The notes beneath the pieces were generated by a model. It ran no database searches and was not told the DNA's origin. It saw only the letters and a list, made by a program, of their open reading frames with translations. 64,000 nucleotides of DNA from Agrobacterium vaccinii. Lineage in GTDB: Bacteria; Pseudomonadota; Alphaproteobacteria; Rhizobiales; Rhizobiaceae. Position numbers and translations under genes: made by a program. The DNA lies in assembly GCF_021310995.1 (NCBI RefSeq), contig NZ_CP054150.1, positions 2,940,501 to 3,004,500 on the forward strand, given 5' to 3'. Of the stretch, positions 45,111-54,956 are shown one piece after another (the first letter of the stretch is position 1; each line of letters begins with the position of its first letter).

Positions 45111-46433
45111 TTTTCCAATGCAGAATTCGGAGAATATCACACCGAGCAACTCTTCTACATCAACCCGACCAGTGATTCGTCCCAACGACGTCGCAGCCAG
45201 TCGCAAATATTCTGATCGGACCGCAAGGTCCATGCCTTCAGAATTGAGCGCATCACTAACATAGTTCAACGTCTCTTCAAGTCGTTTCTTATGTCTGGCT
45301 CGCACAGGCACCAATGAATGCGTCACGCCAACACGCGTTTCGATATGCGATCTGATCAGGGACTTGAGTTCTACCAAGCCTTCCCCGGTCTTCGCCGAGA
45401 TGACCAGATCGTAGGGAGCAGTACAACGCTCAGGATAAAGATCAGTTTTCGTAGCGACAGTTACTATCGAGACGTTAGATGCCAAATCAATTTGTTGCGC
45501 ATCCGAATCGGTCTCGAATAGCGATAGAACGAGGTCAGCTTCCGCTGCGCTCGCACGGGCACGTCTTACACCTTCGCGCTCAACCACGTCGTCGGTGTCT
45601 CTCAATCCGGCGGTATCATAGATCGTCACCAGGTATCCGCCGATATCCAAGTCGGTGCTGATCACGTCGCGTGTGGTGCCCGCAATGTCCGTCACGATAG
45701 CAATATCACGTCCGCTCATGGCGTTCAGTAGGCTGGATTTACCAACGTTCGGCGAACCGATAAGTGCGACCTTGAACCCGTTGCGAATGATTTCGCTGGA
45801 GCCGCCTGCATTTAGATGATCCGATATTTCCGTTTTTAGCCTCGAGACGGTAACCCAGACTTGGTCTGCTACCGAATCGGGAACGTCTTCCTCATCAGAG
45901 AAATCAAGCTCCGCTTCAATCAATGCACGGCAACGGGTGAGTTGGTACGCCCAGTCATCGTATAGTGCAGAGAGCTGGCCACATGTCTGCTCAACGGCCA
46001 AGCGCCTCTGCATTTCCGTTTCTGCTTTCAAAAGGTCGGCCAAGCCCTCTACTTCCAGCAAATCCATCTTGCCATTGTCATAGGCGCGCTTGGAGAACTC
46101 TCCGGCTTCCGCGGGCCGGATGTGATCGATAGCATCCAGTTCTGTGAAAACAGCGTCAACGACGGCCTTGCTGCCGTGCAGATGGATTTCGACGCAATCT
46201 TCGCCCGTGAAAGAATGAGGGGCTGGAAATTGAATCACCAAAGCCTGATCGATTGTTTCTTTGTTTCGGTTACGAATCGTTCGGAGTGCGGCAACGCGGG
46301 GTGCTGGAAGACGACCCCCTGTCAGCATAGACATCGCGACCATGGCCTGACTTCCGCTCAATCTCAGCACAGCGACTCCCGCAGGCAGAGTGCCGCTGGA
46401 AAGGGCGTAGATTGTGTCCGTAGAAGAAACCAA
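45108..46433 (-). CDS. mnmE: tRNA modification GTPase MnmE
   Basis: MnmE is the GTPase partner of MnmG. The protein has an N-terminal tetrahydrofolate-binding domain (DTIYALSSGTLPAGVAVLRLSG), a helical domain, a G domain with the P-loop GSPNVGKSSLLNA, DIAGTTRD and TKTD, and the C-terminal CIGK box with the essential cysteine. I place the start at a TTG at 46433, giving 441 residues, because GGAG lies nine bases before it and the conserved DTIYALSSG follows within five codons. The reading frame is open to an earlier start at 46511, which would add 26 residues with no family similarity. Confidence 0.92.
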   Translation of the reverse strand: MVSSTDTIYALSSGTLPAGVAVLRLSGSQAMVAMSMLTGGRLPAPRVAALRTIRNRNKETIDQALVIQFPAPHSFTGEDCVEIHLHGSKAVVDAVFTELDAIDHIRPAEAGEFSKRAYDNGKMDLLEVEGLADLLKAETEMQRRLAVEQTCGQLSALYDDWAYQLTRCRALIEAELDFSDEEDVPDSVADQVWVTVSRLKTEISDHLNAGGSSEIIRNGFKVALIGSPNVGKSSLLNAMSGRDIAIVTDIAGTTRDVISTDLDIGGYLVTIYDTAGLRDTDDVVEREGVRRARASAAEADLVLSLFETDSDAQQIDLASNVSIVTVATKTDLYPERCTAPYDLVISAKTGEGLVELKSLIRSHIETRVGVTHSLVPVRARHKKRLEETLNYVSDALNSEGMDLAVRSEYLRLAATSLGRITGRVDVEELLGVIFSEFCIGK

Positions 46434-46533
46434 GGTCTTTAACTCCAATGGGTATGCCACGCCTGAACGATACAACGACAAACCGCGCCCTTGTGAGGCG
46501 CGGTCAGGCAAACTCTGATTGTAAACCCAGCGA

Positions 46534-47799
46534 TCAGGTGTTCATCGAATCGAAGAAATCACCGTTGGTCTTGGTCTGCTTCAACTTGTCGATCAGGAAC
46601 TCGATAGCATCGGTCGTGCCCATCGGCGCAAGGATACGACGCAACACGAAGATTTTCTGAAGATCCTGACGGGGTACGAGGAGGTCTTCCTTACGCGTAC
46701 CGGACTTGAGAATGTCCATGGACGGGAAGATACGCTTATCGGCGACCTTGCGATCCAGAACGATTTCCGAGTTACCAGTGCCCTTGAATTCTTCGAAGAT
46801 GACTTCGTCCATGCGGCTTCCCGTATCGATCAGGGCGGTCGCGATGATCGTCAGCGATCCACCTTCCTCAATGTTACGGGCTGCACCGAAGAAACGCTTC
46901 GGGCGCTGCAAGGCATTGGCGTCCACACCACCGGTTAGAACCTTACCAGAAGAAGGAACAACGGTGTTGTAGGCGCGCCCGAGACGCGTGATCGAATCAA
47001 GCAGAATAACGACGTCACGGCCATGTTCGACAAGACGCTTGGCCTTTTCGATCACCATTTCGGCGACCTGAACGTGGCGCACGGCAGGCTCATCGAATGT
47101 GGATGAAACGACTTCACCCTTCACCGAACGCTGCATGTCCGTCACTTCCTCAGGACGCTCGTCGATGAGGAGCACGATGAGGTAGCATTCCGGGTGATTG
47201 GCGGTAATGGAATGGGCAATGTTCTGCAGGAGAACGGTTTTACCCGTACGCGGCGGCGCAACGATCAATCCGCGCTGGCCTTTGCCGAGCGGCGCGACGA
47301 GGTCCATCACACGCGCAGACAAATCCTTGGATGTCGGTATTTCGAGTTCAAGCTTGAAGCGCTCATTCGGATAGAGCGGTGTCAGATTGTCGAAATGAAC
47401 CTTATGGCGAATCTTCTCAGGGTCATCGAAGTTGATCGTGTTGACCTTCAGCAGCGCGAAGTAGCGCTCGCCTTCCTTTGGTCCACGGATCGGGCCCTCG
47501 ACGGTATCACCGGTCTTGAGCGAAAAGCGGCGGATTTGCGAAGGCGAGATGTAGATATCATCCGGGCCGGGCAGGTAGTTTGCGTTGGCAGAGCGCAGAA
47601 AGCCGAAGCCATCCTGAAGAACTTCAACAACGCCTTCACCGATAATCTCGATGTCCTGACTTGCCAATACCTTGAGGATTGCAAACATGAGCTCCTGCTT
47701 GCGCATCGTGCTCGCATTTTCGACTTCCAGGGATTCTGCAAAAGTCAGCAAATCGGTTGGGGATTTGCTCTTAAGTTCCTGAAGCTTCATTTCAGCCAT
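46534..47799 (-). CDS. rho: Transcription termination factor Rho
   Basis: Rho is the hexameric RNA helicase that ends transcription at unstructured RNA. The 421-residue protein has the N-terminal Rho domain ([21 protein letters not shown]), the RNA-binding cold-shock-like part ([29 protein letters not shown]), and the ATPase domain with the P-loop [15 protein letters not shown] and [15 protein letters not shown]. Most Rho proteins have PKAGKT at the P-loop; the arginine here is a modest variation. mnmE follows in the same direction. Confidence 0.97.
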   Translation of the reverse strand: MAEMKLQELKSKSPTDLLTFAESLEVENASTMRKQELMFAILKVLASQDIEIIGEGVVEVLQDGFGFLRSANANYLPGPDDIYISPSQIRRFSLKTGDTVEGPIRGPKEGERYFALLKVNTINFDDPEKIRHKVHFDNLTPLYPNERFKLELEIPTSKDLSARVMDLVAPLGKGQRGLIVAPPRTGKTVLLQNIAHSITANHPECYLIVLLIDERPEEVTDMQRSVKGEVVSSTFDEPAVRHVQVAEMVIEKAKRLVEHGRDVVILLDSITRLGRAYNTVVPSSGKVLTGGVDANALQRPKRFFGAARNIEEGGSLTIIATALIDTGSRMDEVIFEEFKGTGNSEIVLDRKVADKRIFPSMDILKSGTRKEDLLVPRQDLQKIFVLRRILAPMGTTDAIEFLIDKLKQTKTNGDFFDSMNT

Positions 47800-47986
47800 G
47801 AAGAGAAAGACCGTCTTTAAAATATGTGTGTGGGGAAAGGCTTGTTCGCGAATCAGGTACTGTGGGTGGCCCGCAGACGTCTGAATAATTCACATGCCAT
47901 TGAGATGAGTTACCGGAAAATAGCGGTTCAACCTGAAAGCCGCAAGAGGAAAGCACCAATTCCGAGAAAATTATCGTGATGACCCC

Positions 47987-48532
47987 TCAAGCGAAGGGTT
48001 TCACAACCACAAGTATGACTATGAGGATCATCAAAAGGGTTGGGACCTCATTCATCAACCGCCAGTGACGGGCGGTCCGTGTGTTTTCGTCGCGCGCAAA
48101 CCGGCGCACGCTTCTGCTGAAATAGACGTGGGTGACCGTCATCAGTGTGACAAGCCAGATCTTCGCATGCAGCCAGCCGCCGGAAAAACCATAAACGGAC
48201 CACGCCAGATAAAGGCCGAGAACCCATGAGATCATCATTGCGGGGTTCATGATCACCTTGAGCAACCGCTGCTCCATGATCTTGAAGGTCTCAGACTTGT
48301 CGGAACCGGGCGCTGCGTCGGTGTGATAGATGAAAAGCCGGGGCAGGTAGAACAAGCCAGCCATCCACGAGATGACGGCAATGATGTGCAAAGCCTTGAT
48401 CCAGAGGTAGGCATCCGTAGGATCGACATGCAGTACCACGGCAACCAACCCGATAAAAACAGCAAGCGCTGCTGCAGCTCGGAAGCGCGCCTTACGGCCT
48501 GCTGTGGTTGAAGTCTGCTTTTCCCCGCTCAT
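47987..48532 (-). CDS. hemJ: Protoporphyrinogen oxidase HemJ
   Basis: HemJ oxidises protoporphyrinogen IX to protoporphyrin IX in the membrane and is the usual form of this enzyme in alphaproteobacteria. The 181-residue protein has four to five membrane segments and the family residues in [42 protein letters not shown], and the C-terminal [26 protein letters not shown]. Its ATG overlaps the hemE stop as ATGA, linking two haem-synthesis steps. Confidence 0.93.
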   Translation of the reverse strand: MSGEKQTSTTAGRKARFRAAAALAVFIGLVAVVLHVDPTDAYLWIKALHIIAVISWMAGLFYLPRLFIYHTDAAPGSDKSETFKIMEQRLLKVIMNPAMMISWVLGLYLAWSVYGFSGGWLHAKIWLVTLMTVTHVYFSRSVRRFARDENTRTARHWRLMNEVPTLLMILIVILVVVKPFA

Positions 48533-49563
48533 AGCGCATAGCCATGTGAACGGACGCGGGACACCAATCTGGCGACATTCTCCGGGTCGGCCTGTGGCGT
48601 GATCCCGTGCCCGAGATTAAAAATCAGCGGGCCGTTAGCAAGACAGTTCAGGATCGCATCGATCCCGTCTTCCAAAGCCCGGCCACCGGCCACCATCCGC
48701 ATCGGGTCGAGGTTACCCTGTACCGGTCCATCCTTCTGGAGCTCACGGGCGAAAGACAGCGGCACGCTCCAATCGAGACCAATGGCGTCAGCACCGGTCT
48801 TCTGTCGGTAATCCTTCAAAAGGATACCGGCACCCTTCGCGAAGGCTATTATTTTTGCGCCAGGGCGACGTGCCCGAACGGATTCAATGATACGGGCCAC
48901 GGGCTTCACCGCGAAATCCTCGAATTCTTTTTCGCCGAGAACACCGGCCCAGGAATCGAATATCTGAACGGCATCCGCGCCAGCATCGAGTTGCGCCACG
49001 AGATAATCGGCAGAAACTTCAGCGAGAAAAGCAAGAAGCGTTTCCATGGCGTGTGGGTGTTGATAGCCGAACAGACGGGCAGGGGCCTGATCCGGCGTTC
49101 CATGCCCCGCAATCATGTAGGTCGCAACCGTCCAGGGTGCACCGCAAAAACCCAGCAGCGTTGTTTCACTGGGCAATTCCTGCCTCAACCGCTTCACCGT
49201 TTCGAAAACAGGAGCCAGATGCGGGAGGATGTTGTCACCCCTCAAGGCCGCGATACCAGCGGGATCGATCGGATCCATCGCAGGGCCCTTGCCCTCGGTG
49301 AAGGAGACGTTGCGTTTCAGCGCGTCGGGTATCACTAGGATGTCGGAAAACAGGATCGCAGCGTCCAGACCGAAACGTCGGATCGGCTGCAACGTAACCT
49401 CTGTGGCAAGTTCAGGATTGTAACAGAGATCAAGGAAACTTCCTGCTGCCTTCCGCGTTTCCCGGTACTCCGGCAGATAACGTCCTGCCTGTCTCATAAG
49501 CCAGATCGGAGGAGGGCCCAACGTCTCCCCGTTCAAAACCTTGATAACACGACGCTCTGACAT
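48529..49563 (-). CDS. hemE: Uroporphyrinogen decarboxylase
   Basis: HemE removes four carboxyl groups from uroporphyrinogen III to make coproporphyrinogen III in haem synthesis. The 344-residue protein begins with the family signature [20 protein letters not shown] and has [25 protein letters not shown] and GLDWSVPL. It is the last leftward gene before the candidate replication origin and is translationally coupled to hemJ. The hemE-flanked intergenic region is the chromosomal origin in Sinorhizobium, which supports the origin call next to it. Confidence 0.96.
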   Translation of the reverse strand: MSERRVIKVLNGETLGPPPIWLMRQAGRYLPEYRETRKAAGSFLDLCYNPELATEVTLQPIRRFGLDAAILFSDILVIPDALKRNVSFTEGKGPAMDPIDPAGIAALRGDNILPHLAPVFETVKRLRQELPSETTLLGFCGAPWTVATYMIAGHGTPDQAPARLFGYQHPHAMETLLAFLAEVSADYLVAQLDAGADAVQIFDSWAGVLGEKEFEDFAVKPVARIIESVRARRPGAKIIAFAKGAGILLKDYRQKTGADAIGLDWSVPLSFARELQKDGPVQGNLDPMRMVAGGRALEDGIDAILNCLANGPLIFNLGHGITPQADPENVARLVSRVRSHGYAL

Positions 49564-49960
49564 GGGCTCATCTTTTCTAAAAAATAAAATCTAAGAGATC
49601 TAAATGATTTTCTATTTCTTAGAGTCTGTGAGTAGCAAGGATTAAAATCTATCAGGCGGAAATGCCGCATCGGGCTGAAACACAGATTTCAGCTTTGATA
49701 AAATCCGAGGTTTTGGAAAACTTCGGTCATATCCCAATATCTCCTTAAAGATTCAGAGGCTTGAGATGCATTCGCATTCGCTCCGGCCTGTGGACAACGT
49801 GCTGATCGTTTTTAATGGAGTCTATTTCTCCACAGAATTCACAGGGACGTGTTTGCTTGCTACACCGGATCGCCGATTGTGGATAAAACGGCAGTTATGC
49901 AGGCCGTGACCCGGTGCCGAACCCGAGTGCGAGGTTTGTGCACCTTTATCAACAGGGAGC
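49564..49960. other. Candidate chromosomal replication origin (oriC)
   Basis: This gene-free stretch of about 400 bases separates leftward hemE from the rightward PPDK regulator gene. Its left third is AT-rich (around 49574-49620), suited to unwinding. It contains a perfect DnaA box at 49878-49886 and three one-mismatch boxes: TGTGGACAA at 49789, TTCTCCACA at 49826 and TTATCAACA at 49946. Nearly all genes to the left read left and nearly all to the right read right, and parS sites lie on both sides. The call is by context and motifs; function is not shown. Confidence 0.75.
49878..49886 (-). other. DnaA box (perfect match)
   Basis: On the minus strand the sequence reads TTATCCACA, the E. coli-type DnaA box, inside the candidate origin. 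Confidence 0.8.
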
Positions 49961-49970
49961 CGAAAACAAC

Positions 49971-50792
49971 GTGGAGAACCAAAAAAGCTTCTTCCATCTT
50001 CATCTGATTTCTGACTCCACCGGTGAGACTCTGATGTCTGCGGGCAGGGCGGTGTCGGCACAATTTCATGCGGCGATGCCGCTTGAGCACGTCTATCCGA
50101 TGATCCGAAACCAGAAGCAGCTTCAAAAGGTGATTGACAGCATCGATGAAGAGCCGGGAATCGTCCTCTATACGATCGTTGACGAGCAATTGGCAGAGTT
50201 CCTCGATCTGCGATGTCATGCCATGGGCGTTCCCTGCGTCAATGTTCTGGAACCTGTCATCGGCATCTTTCAAACCTATCTCGGCACGGCATCACGACGC
50301 CGCGTTGGTGCGCAGCACGCGTTGAACGCAGACTATTTTGCGCGGATCGAAGCGCTGAATTTCGCCATGGACCACGACGACGGGCAGATGCCGGAAAATT
50401 ACGATGACGCTGACGTCGTCATCATAGGCATCAGCCGCACTTCAAAGACGCCGACGAGCATCTATCTCGCCAACAGGGGAATCAAGACAGCCAATATTCC
50501 AGTGGTTCCCGACGTGCTGTTACCGGATAGCCTCTATAGGGCCACGAAGCCGCTGATCGTTGGTCTGGTGGCAACTTCGGATCGGATATCGCAGGTCCGC
50601 GAAAATCGTGAACTGGGCGTCACCGGCGGTTTTGACCGCGGACAATATATTGACCGGGCAACGATCATGGAGGAGCTGAAATATGCGCGCTCCCTCTGCG
50701 CCCGCAATAACTGGCCCGTGATCGATGTCACCCGTCGCTCGATTGAAGAGACGGCCGCTGCCATTCTTGCTCTTCGCCAAAGGACGCGTTAA
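49971..50792 (+). CDS. Pyruvate, phosphate dikinase regulatory protein (PSRP/DUF299)
   Basis: These proteins are bifunctional kinase/phosphorylases that switch PPDK or PEP synthase on and off, using ADP for phosphorylation. The 273-residue protein has [21 protein letters not shown] at the start, the P-loop [16 protein letters not shown] at residues 153-168, and [17 protein letters not shown] further on. The start is a GTG at 49971 with AGGGAG upstream; it leads straight into the family N terminus. An earlier ATG at 49914 would lie within the origin region. It is the first gene on the right-hand side of the origin. Confidence 0.93.
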   Translation: MENQKSFFHLHLISDSTGETLMSAGRAVSAQFHAAMPLEHVYPMIRNQKQLQKVIDSIDEEPGIVLYTIVDEQLAEFLDLRCHAMGVPCVNVLEPVIGIFQTYLGTASRRRVGAQHALNADYFARIEALNFAMDHDDGQMPENYDDADVVIIGISRTSKTPTSIYLANRGIKTANIPVVPDVLLPDSLYRATKPLIVGLVATSDRISQVRENRELGVTGGFDRGQYIDRATIMEELKYARSLCARNNWPVIDVTRRSIEETAAAILALRQRTR

Positions 50793-50825
50793 TTCCTTCG
50801 CATTCTTGTTCGGAGACCGTGGTTG

Positions 50826-51425
50826 ATGAGACCAGAGCTGATCCTTGCCTCTTCCAGCGCATCACGCCAGATGCTGATGCGCAATGCTGGGCTGACATTC
50901 ACGGCAATGCCCGCCGCTGTCGATGAGCGAGCCATCGATGCTCGTCTTGAAGCAGAAGGCGCTACGCCGGACCGGATTGCGGTAGAATTGGCAAAAGCAA
51001 AAGCGCTTGCTGTCAGCGCCATCATGCCCGGCGCGATTGTTCTGGGCTGTGATCAGACAATGTCTCTGGGAACGAAGATTTTTCACAAGCCAAAAGACAT
51101 GGCTGAAGCCCATGCGAACCTTCTGTCTTTGTCGGGAAAGACGCATCGCTTGAACTGCGGCGCTGCACTGGCTCAGAACGGTGAAATCCTCTGGGACGTC
51201 GTGACGATTGCCGACATGACAATGCGGCACTTTGATGCAGGATTTGTGGAGCGTCACCTCCAGCGCGTCGGAAAAGGCGTGCTGTCGAGTGTTGGGGCGT
51301 ACCAGTTGGAAGGCGAGGGAATCCAGTTATTCAGTCAGATAGACGGTGATTATTTCACTATTCTGGGATTGCCGCTGTTGCCTTTATTAACGAAACTTCG
51401 CGAACTCGGAATGATCGATGGTTGA
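50826..51425 (+). CDS. maf: Maf-family nucleotide pyrophosphatase
   Basis: Maf proteins hydrolyse (d)NTPs, including modified nucleotides, to monophosphates and are linked to cell division. The 199-residue protein starts with the substrate loop [19 protein letters not shown], has the catalytic acidic region [10 protein letters not shown] and KPKDMAEA, and ends with [23 protein letters not shown] just before the ATG could also start translation. The gene overlaps aroE by eight bases. Confidence 0.92.
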   Translation: MRPELILASSSASRQMLMRNAGLTFTAMPAAVDERAIDARLEAEGATPDRIAVELAKAKALAVSAIMPGAIVLGCDQTMSLGTKIFHKPKDMAEAHANLLSLSGKTHRLNCGAALAQNGEILWDVVTIADMTMRHFDAGFVERHLQRVGKGVLSSVGAYQLEGEGIQLFSQIDGDYFTILGLPLLPLLTKLRELGMIDG

Positions 51426-52281
51426 TTCACGTGAAACATTAACCATCAAAGCGTTTGTTACCGGCTACCCGATCAAGCATTCCCGCTCACCATTGATCCA
51501 TGGTCACTGGCTGAAGAGTTTCGGAATTGCGGGCTCTTACGAAGCACTGGAAGTGGCGCCTGAAAACTTCGGCACATTCATTGCTGATCTGAAAGCTGGA
51601 GAGAATGGTGGTTTCGTCGGTGGAAACGTAACAATTCCTCACAAGGAATCCGCCTATCGGTGGTCCGACCAGCCTGACGATATCGCGCAGGAACTGGGGG
51701 CGGCGAACACGATCTGGCTGGAAGATGGCCTGCTCTATGCGACCAACAGTGATGGCTACGGCTTCCTATCGAATCTCGACGTACAGCAGCCGGGATGGGA
51801 TCAAACCGATAGAGCCGTTGTTTTCGGTGCCGGCGGGGCAAGTCGGGCGATTGTCCAGGCTTTGCGCAATCGTGGCATTTCCGAAATCAATGTCGTCAAC
51901 AGGACCGTCGGGCGCGCGAAGGAATTGCGCGACAGGTTTGGCGATAAAATTTTCGCCCACCCGATGCCTGCACTCCACGAGGTGATGGAAGGTGCAGGCC
52001 TTTTCGTCAACACGACGTCTTTGGGAATGGAGGGGAGCGATACCCCCTACCTCGATTTCTCACCCCTTCAAACCGGCGCCGTCGTCACCGATCTTGTTTA
52101 TGTACCGCTCAAAACCCCCATTCTTGCGATGGCGGAAGAGCAAGGGTTCGCGACTGTCGATGGGTTGGGCATGTTGCTTCATCAGGCAAAGCCAGGCTTT
52201 GAGCGATGGTTCGGTCAATCTCCCTTCGTGAATGACGAACTCAGAGGGCTCATCATAGCCGATATTGGGAAACACGGATGA
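51418..52281 (+). CDS. aroE: Shikimate dehydrogenase
   Basis: AroE reduces 3-dehydroshikimate to shikimate with NADPH in the synthesis of aromatic amino acids. The 287-residue protein has [21 protein letters not shown] at the start (shikimate-binding serines), [10 protein letters not shown] with the catalytic lysine, [24 protein letters not shown] for the cofactor and the late [18 protein letters not shown]. Codons 3-8 overlap a parS-like site, so the N-terminal DSRET is dictated by it. It overlaps maf by eight and coaE by four bases. Confidence 0.96.
   Translation: MVDSRETLTIKAFVTGYPIKHSRSPLIHGHWLKSFGIAGSYEALEVAPENFGTFIADLKAGENGGFVGGNVTIPHKESAYRWSDQPDDIAQELGAANTIWLEDGLLYATNSDGYGFLSNLDVQQPGWDQTDRAVVFGAGGASRAIVQALRNRGISEINVVNRTVGRAKELRDRFGDKIFAHPMPALHEVMEGAGLFVNTTSLGMEGSDTPYLDFSPLQTGAVVTDLVYVPLKTPILAMAEEQGFATVDGLGMLLHQAKPGFERWFGQSPFVNDELRGLIIADIGKHG
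51423..51438. other. parS-like site at the start of aroE (15 of 16 bases)
   Basis: TGATTCACGTGAAACA differs from the consensus at position 3 only. It spans the maf stop codon and codons 3-7 of aroE, about 1.5 kb to the right of the candidate origin. Confidence 0.75.
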
Positions 52282-52883
52282 TCATCATGGGGCTGACGGG
52301 ATCGATCGGTATGGGCAAGTCGACGACAGCAGAGCTGTTCGTTGCTGAGGGCATCGCCGTATGCGATTCAGACGCGGTTGTTCATCAACTTTATCAGAGC
52401 GAAGCCGTGCCTTTGATTGAGGATGCCTTCAACGGCACCACGCGCGACGGGACCGTAGACCGTGAAAAGCTCGGTGAAGCGCTTCGGCGGAATCCGGCTA
52501 ATTTTGCACGTCTCGAAAAAATCGTTCACCCGTTGGTTCGGAGGAAACAGGAAGAGTTTCTGGAACATCAGCGGAGTGAAGGCGCTTCACTCGCTCTCCT
52601 CGATATCCCGCTGCTTTTCGAAACGGGGGCGGAAAGCCGTGTTGACACCATTGTTGTCGTAAGTTGCCCTGCTGATATACAAAGGCAGAGAGTGTTAGCC
52701 CGACCGGGCATGACGGAAGAGAAATTTCAGATGATCCTTGCGCGGCAGATGCCGGATGAGGAAAAGAGACAGCTGGCAGATTTTGTCATCGACACGAGCC
52801 GTGGAATTGCCGATGCACACGAGCAGGTGAAGTCTGTGCTTGCTGCTTTGAGCGCCGAGCGAGAAGGAAAAGACAATGCGTGA
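52278..52883 (+). CDS. coaE: Dephospho-CoA kinase
   Basis: CoaE phosphorylates dephospho-CoA to coenzyme A, the last step of the pathway. The 201-residue protein has the P-loop [12 protein letters not shown] at residues 5-16, the [11 protein letters not shown] region, [10 protein letters not shown] and a lid with [15 protein letters not shown]. The ATG at 52278 overlaps the aroE stop as ATGA. It overlaps dnaQ by eight bases. Confidence 0.96.
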   Translation: MIIMGLTGSIGMGKSTTAELFVAEGIAVCDSDAVVHQLYQSEAVPLIEDAFNGTTRDGTVDREKLGEALRRNPANFARLEKIVHPLVRRKQEEFLEHQRSEGASLALLDIPLLFETGAESRVDTIVVVSCPADIQRQRVLARPGMTEEKFQMILARQMPDEEKRQLADFVIDTSRGIADAHEQVKSVLAALSAEREGKDNA

Positions 52884-53574
52884 GATCATATTCGATACGG
52901 AAACAACAGGTCTGGAATCGAAGGTCGATCGCATCATCGAGATCGGTGGCATCGAGCTCTTCAATCATTTTCCGACCGGACGCACTATTCATCTGTTCAT
53001 CAATCCCGAGGACAGAAAAGTTCACCCTGACGCTTTGGCGGTCCATGGGATCACAGATGACTTTTTGAAAGACAAGCCGAAGTTCGGTGAAGTCGTCCAA
53101 GAGATCAGGGATTTCTTCGAGGGCGCTCGCTGGGTCGCACATAACGCGACTTTTGATATGGGTTTCATCAACGCAGAATTCAGCCGTCTTGGAATAGAAG
53201 CGGTTCCGCCAGAGTTGGTGACCGATACGCTGTCCATGGCGCGGCGCAAACATCCGATGGGACCGAATTCCCTCGATGCGCTCTGCCGCCGTTATGGGAT
53301 AGATAATTCCCATCGCACCAAGCATGGAGCATTGCTCGACTCCGAACTTCTGGCCGAAGTCTATATCGAGATGATCGGAGGACGTCAGACCGCGCTTGGT
53401 TTTGGTGCCGTCGCGAAAACTCAGGTCAATGAAGTCGTTGATGAAGGGCCGATCGAAGTTGTCGCTCGTCCTCGCGCTCTGCCGCCGCGGCTCGATGCGG
53501 ATACGGCAGCAGCGCATGGAAAACTCGTCCTCGCCATGGGTGACAAGGCGATCTGGAACAAATACGCGCATTAA
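52876..53574 (+). CDS. dnaQ: DNA polymerase III epsilon subunit, proofreading exonuclease
   Basis: DnaQ is the 3'-5' proofreading exonuclease of the replicative polymerase. The 232-residue protein has the three DEDDh exonuclease motifs: IIFDTETTGLES at the start, WVAHNATFDMGFINAEF near residue 90 and HRTKHGALLDSELLAEVY near residue 150. The C-terminal part should bind the polymerase alpha subunit. It closes the maf-aroE-coaE-dnaQ series of overlapping genes and is followed by a strong hairpin. Confidence 0.95.
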   Translation: MREIIFDTETTGLESKVDRIIEIGGIELFNHFPTGRTIHLFINPEDRKVHPDALAVHGITDDFLKDKPKFGEVVQEIRDFFEGARWVAHNATFDMGFINAEFSRLGIEAVPPELVTDTLSMARRKHPMGPNSLDALCRRYGIDNSHRTKHGALLDSELLAEVYIEMIGGRQTALGFGAVAKTQVNEVVDEGPIEVVARPRALPPRLDADTAAAHGKLVLAMGDKAIWNKYAH

Positions 53575-53576
53575 AA

Positions 53577-53598
53577 AACCCGGGCCTTGACCCGGGTT
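53577..53598. terminator. Terminator hairpin between dnaQ and secB
   Basis: AACCCGGG at 53577-53584 pairs with CCCGGGTT at 53591-53598 around a six-base loop. A short A-run lies on the left side, so it suits secB transcripts coming from the right best, and could act in both directions between these convergent genes. Confidence 0.75.
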
Positions 53599-53623
53599 CA
53601 TATTTCGTCGTCGGTAAAGAACC

Positions 53624-54106
53624 TTAGTTCGGAACAGCCTGAACTTTCGCGCGGGCCTGTTCTTCAGCAACACGCTGTGCAAACATCTGCGAAAAATCGA
53701 TCGGGTCGATCATCAGTGGCGGGAAGCCGCCATTGCGGGTCACGTCTGCAATGATCTGCCGTGCAAACGGGAACAGCAGGCGCGGGCACTCGATGAAGAG
53801 AACCGGCAGCATATGTTCCTGCGGGAAACCGGTGATGCGGAAAACGCCGCCGTAAACCAGCTCGGCCACGAACAGGACCTTGTCGCCATCCTTGGCTTCT
53901 GCATTCAATGTCAGAACCACGTCGAAGTCGGACCCCGAAATCGGGTTCGCATTGACGTTGACGTTGATATTGATGGCAGGCGCGCCATCACGGGCCTGAA
54001 GCGAACGCGGTGCGCCAGGATTTTCGAACGACAAATCCTTGGTGTACTGGGTTAGAATGTTAAGGGAAGGGTTTGTTCCTTCCTGCGCACCGTTTTCAGT
54101 GGTCAT
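53624..54106 (-). CDS. secB: Protein-export chaperone SecB
   Basis: SecB keeps precursor proteins unfolded and passes them to SecA. The 160-residue protein has the family features: [20 protein letters not shown] near residue 18, the [26 protein letters not shown] strand region, VELVYGG-like [12 protein letters not shown], and [33 protein letters not shown]. It is convergent with dnaQ and divergent to nothing close. Its partner genes secA or secD/F are not in the window. Confidence 0.96.
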   Translation of the reverse strand: MTTENGAQEGTNPSLNILTQYTKDLSFENPGAPRSLQARDGAPAININVNVNANPISGSDFDVVLTLNAEAKDGDKVLFVAELVYGGVFRITGFPQEHMLPVLFIECPRLLFPFARQIIADVTRNGGFPPLMIDPIDFSQMFAQRVAEEQARAKVQAVPN

Positions 54107-54189
54107 ACTATGTCCTCGCGGATTGAATTCTTGGAAGCCCGTCTATCATTTCAAATTATGGCTTACAACCCTTTGATCTCAAGGGAAGG

Positions 54190-54702
54190 TCAGGGTTTTG
54201 GCAGATCGTGACCGTCCTTGCCGGGGGACCATGGCGAGTTCTTTGGACCATCGCGGTGAAAGTCGTCCTCGTCCAGGTCCACCACTTTGGAGGAGCCGTT
54301 CGACTGCGGCCCCGGGCGAAAACCTGTGCCCTTGAAAGAGCCAGCGACGACGATACGCGGGCCTATGGCCTTCCATATGAAAGCCCTGAACGCCGGAACC
54401 AGCAACAGAAGCCCTATTACGTCAGTGATGAAGCCAGGCACGAATAGCAGGATGCCTGCAATCACCCGCATGCCACCACTTATCATGGCCTTTGCGGGTT
54501 CAGCGCCGGTCCGGCTGGCATTTTGCAAATCGCGCACCATGCTCAGACCCCCGGTCCGCAAAATGATCAGGCCCAGGAACGAGGTCAGAAAAATAAGGCC
54601 CATCGTCAGCCAGAGGCCAAGCGCCTTTCCGACAATGATAAATCCGGCGATCTCGAGGATCGGCATTGCGAGGACGATGATGGGCAGGAATGAGAAACGC
54701 AT
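54190..54702 (-). CDS. fxsA: FxsA-family membrane protein
   Basis: The 170-residue protein has an FxsA domain with three to four membrane segments: FLPIIVLAMPILEIAGFIIV, LWLTMGLIFLTSFLGLIIL and IAGILLFVPGFITDVIGLLLLVPAF. The tail is polar and acidic (VVDLDEDDFHRDGPKNS). In E. coli, extra FxsA relieves exclusion of phage T7 by the F plasmid; its normal role is unknown. The ATG at 54702 starts directly at the first membrane segment; the frame is open further upstream without support. The 254 bases between it and the divergent Tim44 gene show no gene I can support. Confidence 0.9.
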   Translation of the reverse strand: MRFSFLPIIVLAMPILEIAGFIIVGKALGLWLTMGLIFLTSFLGLIILRTGGLSMVRDLQNASRTGAEPAKAMISGGMRVIAGILLFVPGFITDVIGLLLLVPAFRAFIWKAIGPRIVVAGSFKGTGFRPGPQSNGSSKVVDLDEDDFHRDGPKNSPWSPGKDGHDLPKP

Positions 54703-54956
54703 ATTGTTAGCCTTGCGTGGTGTTGAAGCGCTGCACGTCCTTGACGGTGATCGAGACGTATTCACGGACAGAAATCAGATGCTGGACACTAACGCAGAGG
54801 CGTTGTTTGGGTTGATCCAAATGCTCAATGACGAAGCATATCGTCAATTTGCCTGCCTTTAGAGACCAGCGATTGCATCTGCCTGTTTGAATGATGAGCA
54901 GATGCAGACTATATGATGTGTAGAAAATTAGATTTAAATGGTGGTTTCGGTAAAAG

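Noticed and set aside
54287..54862. Plus-strand open frame opposite fxsA, with a short tail ORF at about 54780
   Set aside because: Most of it is antisense to fxsA. The tail of about 27 codons lies in the spacer but has no ribosome site that I trust.
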